NCBI GenBank assembly: GCA_020846195.1
Contig: JADLEJ010000043.1
Span: 1 to 64,000 of the forward strand
Reading direction: 5' to 3'
DNA length: 64,000 bases
DNA from: Nitrospira sp.
GTDB lineage: Bacteria > Nitrospirota > Nitrospiria > Nitrospirales > Nitrospiraceae
Positions within the stretch are counted from its first letter, which is position 1; every line of letters begins with the position of its first letter. Below are positions 58,354 to 64,000 of the stretch, one piece after another. The notes beneath the pieces are model-generated. The model was given only the letters and a program-made list of their open reading frames with translations. It was not told where the DNA came from and did not search any database. A program made the translations under genes and the position numbers.

Positions 58354-59007
58354 CTATGCCCGGAATGGCATGCCAAGATGTTTCAGCAAGGCCTTTCCCT
58401 CGTCATTCGTTCTTGCTGTCGTGACGATCGTGATATCCATGCCATGAATGGACGCTACTTCGTCATACTTGATTTCAGGGAATATCAACTGTTCCTTGAC
58501 GCCAAGCGTATAGTTGCCACGGCCATCGAAGGCCTTCTGCGAGACGCCTCGGAAATCGCGAATACGCGGCAAGGCCAAGGTCACGAGCCTGTCGAAAAAT
58601 TCATACATGCGACGGCTTCGCAAGGTGACTTTCGCTCCGATCGGAAGCCCCTGCCTGAGCTTGAATCCAGCGATCGCCTTCTTCGCTCTCGTCACGACAG
58701 GTTTTTGTCCGGTAATGGTGCCCAGCTCAGTAACCGCGCTCTCCAGCAACTTCACGTTCTGAATGGCTTCACCCATTCCGACGTTGAGAACGATGCGCTC
58801 CAACTTAGGCACTTGCATCACGTTCTTATACCCGAACTCTTTCATGAGCGCCGGGACGACCTTCTCCTGATACGCATCACGGAGTCGCGGCTTAAAACTA
58901 GATTCATGACTGTTATCGTCTAATTGCTTAGGCGCAGCCTCAGCGTCCTTCTTCGAGGACTTCTTCTCTGACGGCTTGCCTGCTTTACCTTTTTCAACCT
59001 TCGCCAT
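58354..59007 (-). CDS. rplE: 50S ribosomal protein L5 with Lys-rich N-terminal extension
   Basis: 217 aa against the usual ~180. The L5 core starts near residue 38 ([38 protein letters not shown]). The first ~37 residues are a charged Lys/Glu/Ala tail ([20 protein letters not shown]). The rplX stop lies 15 nt upstream, leaving no better start before the core except within the tail. Confidence 0.96.
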   Translation of the reverse strand: MAKVEKGKAGKPSEKKSSKKDAEAAPKQLDDNSHESSFKPRLRDAYQEKVVPALMKEFGYKNVMQVPKLERIVLNVGMGEAIQNVKLLESAVTELGTITGQKPVVTRAKKAIAGFKLRQGLPIGAKVTLRSRRMYEFFDRLVTLALPRIRDFRGVSQKAFDGRGNYTLGVKEQLIFPEIKYDEVASIHGMDITIVTTARTNDEGKALLKHLGMPFRA

Positions 59008-59022
59008 TCCGTGCTCCTCAGA

Positions 59023-59352
59023 CTACTCGAACGTCTCGTTCGATTTCTTGCTAAACCGTGCCCGCCGGCCGTCTTCCAGCGTACGAATGCCAACGCGAGT
59101 CGGCTTTTGCGTCACAGGGCAGACATACATGACATTGGAGATCGGCAACGGAGCCTCTCGCTCCAATATGCCGCCCTGCTTGACCTTTTGGCTCGGCTTG
59201 GTGTGGCGCTTGATGACATTCAGCTTTTCCACAATGACCTTGCCAGCCGTCAAATCGACCGACAAGACCTTCCCGGACTTCCCGCGCTCGCGTCCAGTGA
59301 TCACCACAACCGTATCGCCTTTTCGAATTCTGCTTTTCCGAAGTGCTTGCAC
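59023..59352 (-). CDS. rplX: 50S ribosomal protein L24
   Basis: 109 aa from a GTG at 59352 ([28 protein letters not shown]), with GGTGGGGG upstream; an in-frame GTG at 59367 is possible. KOW-type RNA-binding fold that initiates 50S assembly. Confidence 0.95.
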   Translation of the reverse strand: MQALRKSRIRKGDTVVVITGRERGKSGKVLSVDLTAGKVIVEKLNVIKRHTKPSQKVKQGGILEREAPLPISNVMYVCPVTQKPTRVGIRTLEDGRRARFSKKSNETFE

Positions 59353-59373
59353 GACAACCCCCACCACGTATCC

Positions 59374-59742
59374 CTACAGCACTTCAGGTGCCAGGGAGAT
59401 AATCTTCATAAATTTCTTCCAACGCAATTCGCGCGCGACCGGTCCGAAAATTCGAGTTCCGATCGGCTCGCCCTCTTTATTGATCAACACACAGGCATTG
59501 CGATCGAACTTGATGTAGGAGCCATCTTCGCGCCGCACTTCCTTGGTCGTGCGGACAATGACCGCACGGCTGACATCGCCCTTTTTCACGCTGGCATGCG
59601 GGATAGCCTCTTTCACCGCGACGACCACGATATCTCCCAATGACGCGTACCGGCGGCGCGTTCCGCCGAAGACATGGAAGCACATCGCCTGCTTCGCACC
59701 GGAGTTATCCGCCACATCCATATAACTATAGTTCTGAATCAT
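59374..59742 (-). CDS. rplN: 50S ribosomal protein L14
   Basis: 122 aa, [27 protein letters not shown]...[20 protein letters not shown]. Canonical. Confidence 0.98.
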   Translation of the reverse strand: MIQNYSYMDVADNSGAKQAMCFHVFGGTRRRYASLGDIVVVAVKEAIPHASVKKGDVSRAVIVRTTKEVRREDGSYIKFDRNACVLINKEGEPIGTRIFGPVARELRWKKFMKIISLAPEVL

Positions 59743-59784
59743 GCTAGCGCTCTTTCCTTACCTTAGAGTCACAACCCGATCACA

Positions 59785-60048
59785 CTATTCCGCTTGGCCC
59801 TTCCGAATGACTTCGACCACGCGCCAATGCTTGTCCTTACTGATCGGCCGAGTCTCAACCATGAGCACACGGTCGCCGATCTTGCAGACATTCTGCTCGT
59901 CGTGCGCCTTAAACTTCGAGATTCTTCGCAGAACCTTGCGATACAGCGGGTGCGTCACCGAGCGCTCGACGGAGACTACAACGGTCTTGTTCATCTTATT
60001 GCTCAACACACGACCGACCCACTCACGCTTCTTCACAGCATCGGACAT
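59785..60048 (-). CDS. rpsQ: 30S ribosomal protein S17
   Basis: 87 aa, RVLSNKMNKTVVVSVERSVTHPLYRKVLRRISKFKAHDEQN...; OB-fold S17 of normal length. Confidence 0.97.
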   Translation of the reverse strand: MSDAVKKREWVGRVLSNKMNKTVVVSVERSVTHPLYRKVLRRISKFKAHDEQNVCKIGDRVLMVETRPISKDKHWRVVEVIRKGQAE

Positions 60049-60060
60049 AATCGAAACCCC

Positions 60061-60270
60061 CTACTTTTTCGTCTCAGCTTGAGAGACTTGCTGCAACACC
60101 GTCTTCACCCGAGCAATCTCACGCTTCGTCTTCCTGATCTGCATTGGATTTTCCAGCCGACCGGTACCCAACTGAAAGCGCAAGTTGAACAGCTCTTGCA
60201 CTAATTGCTTTTCCTTCTCGACCAGCTCAGGGGCCGTCAATAGCCGCAGCTCTTTCAAATCCAACGCCAT
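60061..60270 (-). CDS. rpmC: 50S ribosomal protein L29
   Basis: 69 aa, LKELRLLTAPELVEKEKQLVQELFNLRFQLGTGRLENPMQIRKTKREIARVKTVL; two-helix protein near the exit tunnel. Confidence 0.97.
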   Translation of the reverse strand: MALDLKELRLLTAPELVEKEKQLVQELFNLRFQLGTGRLENPMQIRKTKREIARVKTVLQQVSQAETKK

Positions 60271-60304
60271 GTCGCCTACTCCTCGGACCGCTTATGGGAC
60301 CTGA

Positions 60305-60718
60305 TTAAAATTCACCGCGGGCAACGCACTTTGTGGCCACCGGCAGCTTGTGCGACGCCAGCCTGAACGCCTCTTTCGCCACATCCAACGGCACGCCATC
60401 CATTTCATACAAAATACGGCCAGGCTTCACGACAGCCACCCAGTACTCAGGGTTTCCTTTACCTTTACCCATTCGAGTTTCAGCCGGCTTCTTCGTAATC
60501 GGCTTATCCGGGAAAATTCTCGTCCACACCTGCCCACCGCGCTTCACAAAGCGCGTAATGGCAATACGCGCAGCTTCAATTTGCCGACTCGTCACCCATC
60601 CAGGCTCGAGCGCCTTGAGACCGAACTCGCCCAAGGTGATCTGTCCGCCGCGATAGGCCTTGCCACGCATACGGCCCTTTTGCATCTTTCTAAACTTGAC
60701 TTTCTTTGGCGCTAACAC
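60305..60718 (-). CDS. rplP: 50S ribosomal protein L16
   Basis: 137 aa, [56 protein letters not shown]; binds the A-site tRNA elbow region. Confidence 0.98.
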   Translation of the reverse strand: MLAPKKVKFRKMQKGRMRGKAYRGGQITLGEFGLKALEPGWVTSRQIEAARIAITRFVKRGGQVWTRIFPDKPITKKPAETRMGKGKGNPEYWVAVVKPGRILYEMDGVPLDVAKEAFRLASHKLPVATKCVARGEF

Positions 60719-60730
60719 AGTGCGTTCTCC

Positions 60731-61402
60731 TTACCCGAGCCGCCGTTCGAGAAATGAATCTGACTTGACCGGTTGAGCTGGCAGCAACTCTCCCTTGAAG
60801 AGCCACGTTTTCACACCGATCTGCCCCATCGTTGTATGGGCTTCAGCAAACCCGTAGTCGACATTGGCGCGAAGCGTATGGAGCGGCACTCGCCCTTCGC
60901 GATACCATTCCGTACGGGCGATTTCCGCCCCACCCAACCGTCCCGCCACCATAATCTTAATGCCTTGCGCGCCAAGCCGAAGGGCAGACTGCACACTGCG
61001 CTTCATTGCACGCCTGAACGCTACTCGCTTTTCCAGCTGGGTTGCGACATTCTCGCTCACCAACTGAGCATCCAATTCAGGCTTTTTGATTTCCTTCACC
61101 GTGATATAGACCTGCCCGCCATACTGCTTCTCAAGATCGGCTTTTAACTTATCAACCTCAGCGCCCTTCCGGCCGATAATAATGCCAGGACGAGCGGTGT
61201 GAATGATAACGCGAGTCTGGTCGCCAGAGCGCTCAATCTCAACCTTCGAGACACCGGCGTGAAAGAGCCTTGCCTTCACGACTTTTCGAATCTTGATGTC
61301 TTGATGAAGAAGCTTGGCGTAGTCCTTCCCGGCATACCACCGAGAGTTCCAGGTGACGTTATAGCCAAGTCGATACCCGATTGGATGTGTTTTCTGACCC
61401 AT
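60731..61402 (-). CDS. rpsC: 30S ribosomal protein S3
   Basis: 223 aa, [32 protein letters not shown] domain [13 protein letters not shown]. Forms the mRNA entry site. Confidence 0.98.
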   Translation of the reverse strand: MGQKTHPIGYRLGYNVTWNSRWYAGKDYAKLLHQDIKIRKVVKARLFHAGVSKVEIERSGDQTRVIIHTARPGIIIGRKGAEVDKLKADLEKQYGGQVYITVKEIKKPELDAQLVSENVATQLEKRVAFRRAMKRSVQSALRLGAQGIKIMVAGRLGGAEIARTEWYREGRVPLHTLRANVDYGFAEAHTTMGQIGVKTWLFKGELLPAQPVKSDSFLERRLG

Positions 61403-61444
61403 AAAATCTTGCCTCAGTCTGCCCTAGCTAGATTGTGATCGTTG

Positions 61445-61807
61445 TTACGCTGACTTTTTGGCATCGCCGACCGATGGGGCGGCGACCACTACCGTAATGT
61501 GACTCGTGCGCTTATGGATTGAATTCGCTCGCCCCTGAGAACGAGCCCGAAAACGCTTCAAGATTGGCCCGCCGTTGACAAAGGCTTTTGAAATCACCAT
61601 CGACTCACTATCGCCCATTTCCTTCTGCTCGGCATTCGCCACCGCCGACCGAAGAATCTTCTCAACGACACGCGCGGCTTGCCGAGGCGTGAGCTTCAAC
61701 ATGGCCAGCGCCTGAGGAACCTGCTGGCCGCGAATCATGTCGATGACCGGCCGAGCCTTCCGAGGGGCCACTCGAACAAATCTAAGAATCGCACGTGCTT
61801 CAGTCAT
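61445..61807 (-). CDS. rplV: 50S ribosomal protein L22
   Basis: 120 aa, RFVRVAPRKARPVIDMIRGQQVPQALAMLKLTPRQAARVVEKILRSAVANAE; lines the exit tunnel. Confidence 0.97.
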   Translation of the reverse strand: MTEARAILRFVRVAPRKARPVIDMIRGQQVPQALAMLKLTPRQAARVVEKILRSAVANAEQKEMGDSESMVISKAFVNGGPILKRFRARSQGRANSIHKRTSHITVVVAAPSVGDAKKSA

Positions 61808-61857
61808 ATCCTTATCCTTTACCCAATCGCTGAGCGGACACTAATCAACCAGACAGG

Positions 61858-62145
61858 CTACTTGAGCGCAACCGCTTTTTCCGTCTTCGCCTGACCGTGT
61901 CCCTTGAAGAACCGAGTCGGAGCAAACTCACCGAGCTTGTGCCCAACCATGTTTTCCGTCACAAAGACCGGAATAAACTTCTTCCCATTGTGCACCGCAA
62001 GCGTGTGCCCAATCATGTCGGGAATCACGGTCGAGCGACGCGACCAGGTCTTAATAATCTTTCGCTCTTTCGTCTCATTCATATGCTCGACTTTTTTCAG
62101 CAAATGATCGTCGATAAAAGCGCCCTTACTAATCGATCTAGCCAT
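61858..62145 (-). CDS. rpsS: 30S ribosomal protein S19
   Basis: 95 aa, [23 protein letters not shown]...[46 protein letters not shown]. Overlaps rplB by 8 nt. Confidence 0.98.
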   Translation of the reverse strand: MARSISKGAFIDDHLLKKVEHMNETKERKIIKTWSRRSTVIPDMIGHTLAVHNGKKFIPVFVTENMVGHKLGEFAPTRFFKGHGQAKTEKAVALK

Positions 62146-62980
62146 TGCGTACCCCTGACTTGCGTCGCGCGATAATGAACTGGTCCGTCTTCTTGTTCTG
62201 CCTTGTCTTATAACCCTTGGTCGGCTGGCCCCACGGAGAAACCGGATGAGGGTTTCCCTGACCAGACTTACCCTCTCCTCCGCCGTGCGGATGGTCGACT
62301 GGATTCATCACAACACCGCGGACGTGAGGGCGCTTTCCCTTCCATCTGGTCCGGCCGGCTTTGCCGACGCTCACATTTTCGTGATCGACGTTGCCAACCT
62401 GCCCAACTGTCGCCATGCAGGTAGACAAGACTTTTCTCATCTCGCCAGACTTCAAGCGAATCTGGACATAATCTCCGTCACGACCCATCACCTGAGCCGA
62501 ACCGCCGGCGCTGCGAATAAGCTGTCCGCCCTTTCCAGCCTTGAGCTCGATATTATGGATCGTCGTTCCCAACGGCATGCTTGAAAGCGGAAGCGCATTT
62601 CCAGGCCGCACCTCGGCATCCGCCCCTGACTGCACCGTTGCGCCAACCACCAACCCGACAGGCGCGAGAATATATCGCTTCTCGCCATCCACATAATTCA
62701 ACAGCGCAATACGAGCAGATCGGTTTGGGTCATACTCGATCGAGACCACTTTCGCAGGAATGCCAGCCTTATCCCGCTTAAAATCGATCTTCCGATAAAG
62801 CCGCTTGTGCCCACCCCCACGAAAGCGAACCGTCGTGCGACCATCGGTATTTCGCCCACCCGTGCGAAGATGGAACGACGTCAGCGACTTTTCAGGCTTC
62901 TTTTTCGTCAGCTCTTCCGTCGTGACGGCGGTCATTCCGCGGCGCCCTGCAGACGTTGGCTTATATGATTTCAATCCCAT
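62138..62980 (-). CDS. rplB: 50S ribosomal protein L2
   Basis: 280 aa. RNA-binding SH3-like and OB folds, and the C-terminal peptidyl-transferase-contact region [20 protein letters not shown]. Confidence 0.98.
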   Translation of the reverse strand: MGLKSYKPTSAGRRGMTAVTTEELTKKKPEKSLTSFHLRTGGRNTDGRTTVRFRGGGHKRLYRKIDFKRDKAGIPAKVVSIEYDPNRSARIALLNYVDGEKRYILAPVGLVVGATVQSGADAEVRPGNALPLSSMPLGTTIHNIELKAGKGGQLIRSAGGSAQVMGRDGDYVQIRLKSGEMRKVLSTCMATVGQVGNVDHENVSVGKAGRTRWKGKRPHVRGVVMNPVDHPHGGGEGKSGQGNPHPVSPWGQPTKGYKTRQNKKTDQFIIARRKSGVRNG

Positions 62981-63004
62981 GCTCAGCCCTACCTTCCATC
63001 AACC

Positions 63005-63298
63005 CTATGCACTCTCGTACATTTCGAGCTTTTCGCCTTCTTTCAACGTGACAAATGCCTTCTTCCAATCAGACCGCTTTCCCGAAAACCTGCCAAGCCG
63101 CTTGACCTTTCCCAGGACATTCAGGACGTTAACCCGGGCCACCTTCACCTTCAACAGCGTTTCAACGGCCTGCTTGATCTGAAGTCGATTCGCATTTGGA
63201 TGAACGATGAAACCGACTGTATTGGTGGTCTCACGAATTCCCGTCAACTTCTCCGTCAACAACGGCTGCACCAGCACCGCATGCATATCCAGCTTCAT
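63005..63298 (-). CDS. rplW: 50S ribosomal protein L23
   Basis: 97 aa from the ATG at 63298 (GAGG at 7 nt), MKLDMHAVLVQPLLTEKLTGIRETTNTVGFIVHPNANR; docking site for trigger factor and SRP. Confidence 0.96.
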   Translation of the reverse strand: MKLDMHAVLVQPLLTEKLTGIRETTNTVGFIVHPNANRLQIKQAVETLLKVKVARVNVLNVLGKVKRLGRFSGKRSDWKKAFVTLKEGEKLEMYESA

Positions 63299-63918
63299 GA
63301 CCACACCTCTGCTACGCGGGAAAGCTCGCCTTCATGAATCACCACGACCCCAGCCCGCACAACGTCATAGACATTCAATTGGCCGGCGCTGACCACCTTC
63401 ACCGAAGAGAGATTGCGGGCGGCCTGCGACATGGCGACTTGCGTATCGGCCGCCACCACTAACGCCGTCTCGCCAAGCCCGAATTGATCCAATGCTTTCG
63501 CCAGCAACTTAGTTTTCGGCTGAGCCAAGGCGAAATCTGACACCACAATCACTTTCCCATCAGCCAGCTTCGCCGACAGCGCGCTTTGCAGCGCAGCGCG
63601 ATACTTCTTCTTCGGCATGGTGTACGAATAGTCCCTCGGCTTCGGCCCAAACACGATCCCGCCATGCCTCCATACTGGAGAGCGCAAAGATCCAGCCCGG
63701 GCGCGGCCCGTGTGCTTCTGCTTCCACGGCTTCTTGCCGGAGCCACTGACTTCGCTGCGGCGCAACGTCGACGCCGTTCCCTGCCGCTCGCACGCCCGCT
63801 GCATGACAACGGCTTCATGAACCAACGACGCGCGAGGCTCGCAACCGAACACCGCTTGAGGCAAATCGACGGTGCCAACCTTCTTACTCTGTAGATCTAC
63901 GACATCGACCGTGGGCAT
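63295..63918 (-). CDS. rplD: 50S ribosomal protein L4
   Basis: 207 aa. It shows RRSEVSGSGKKPWKQKHTGRARAGSLRSPVWRHGGIVFGPKPRDYSY, the L4 tunnel-loop signature. Overlaps rplW by 4 nt. In several bacteria L4 regulates its own operon; no evidence is visible here. Confidence 0.98.
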   Translation of the reverse strand: MPTVDVVDLQSKKVGTVDLPQAVFGCEPRASLVHEAVVMQRACERQGTASTLRRSEVSGSGKKPWKQKHTGRARAGSLRSPVWRHGGIVFGPKPRDYSYTMPKKKYRAALQSALSAKLADGKVIVVSDFALAQPKTKLLAKALDQFGLGETALVVAADTQVAMSQAARNLSSVKVVSAGQLNVYDVVRAGVVVIHEGELSRVAEVWS

Positions 63919-63921
63919 GTC

Positions 63922-64000
63922 CTAACCCTTCTTCGACTTTCTAACGACAATAAGACCATTCGTCGCACCGGGAATGGCACCGCGAACGAAAAGCAAGTTC
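63922..64000 (-). CDS. rplC: 50S ribosomal protein L3, C-terminus (partial)
   Basis: The last ~25 codons, ending NLLFVRGAIPGATNGLIVVRKSKKG, the L3 C-terminal signature. The gene continues past the right edge. The stop is 3 nt before the rplD ATG. Confidence 0.93.
   Translation of the reverse strand, partial: NLLFVRGAIPGATNGLIVVRKSKKG

Overview
The window looks like the chromosome of a nitrite-oxidising Nitrospira, probably a urea- and cyanate-using lineage II strain. The evidence is a Tat-exported N-terminus at the left edge that matches my memory of nitrite oxidoreductase NxrA, a ferredoxin-type NirA, cyanase, a complete urea transporter plus urease, a nitrite/formate channel, and a core gene order typical of Nitrospirota. 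This is inference from gene content and recalled protein sequence; no search was run. Nearly all genes lie on the minus strand, so transcription runs from high to low coordinates.

Layout. 1-6.1 kb: start of nxrA with a candidate sigma-54 promoter, a small zinc-ribbon protein, a GAF/AAA+/Fis sigma-54 activator, a DUF2157 membrane protein, Ada and a CBS-domain protein. 6.2-9.7 kb: nirC-cynS-orf73-nirA. 9.7-18.8 kb: nadE, then an outer-membrane protein, amtB, glnB, glnD and glnA. 18.8-24.9 kb: a lipoprotein, ureD, ureG, two isochorismatase-type hydrolases, a pirin and ureF. 25-34.9 kb: porin-urtABCDE-ureABC. 35.1-38.5 kb: a second lipoprotein, a GAF-GAF-ANTAR RNA-binding regulator and aroB. 38.8-43.8 kb: pilMNOPQ. 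44-49.1 kb: rapZ, hpf, rpoN, lptB, lptA, lptC. 49.3-64 kb: the S10/spc/alpha ribosomal super-operon, from rplC (cut by the window edge) to rplQ.

The most interesting system is a probable RNA-based nitrogen regulon. Four nitrogen-related transcription units (nirC-cynS-nirA; nadE; OMP-amtB-glnB-glnD-glnA; porin-urt-ure) carry leaders with short hairpins. Each hairpin has a six-base loop with A at position 1 and G at position 4 (AAAGGC, AAAGAC, AATGAC, AATGGC, AACGAA). In three leaders the last hairpin shares bases with a strong intrinsic terminator; in the fourth it shares bases with an anti-Shine-Dalgarno helix. This is the architecture recognised by ANTAR antiterminators, and the window encodes one ANTAR protein (36084-37346). 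I infer that it allows expression of urea, ammonium, nitrite and cyanate assimilation, and of glutamine-dependent NAD synthesis, in response to a signal sensed by its GAF domains.

Two paralogous lipoproteins are transcribed divergently from two of these leaders. Two copies of a ~120-bp palindromic repeat sit inside the regulon. I see no tRNA, rRNA, CRISPR array or insertion sequence.
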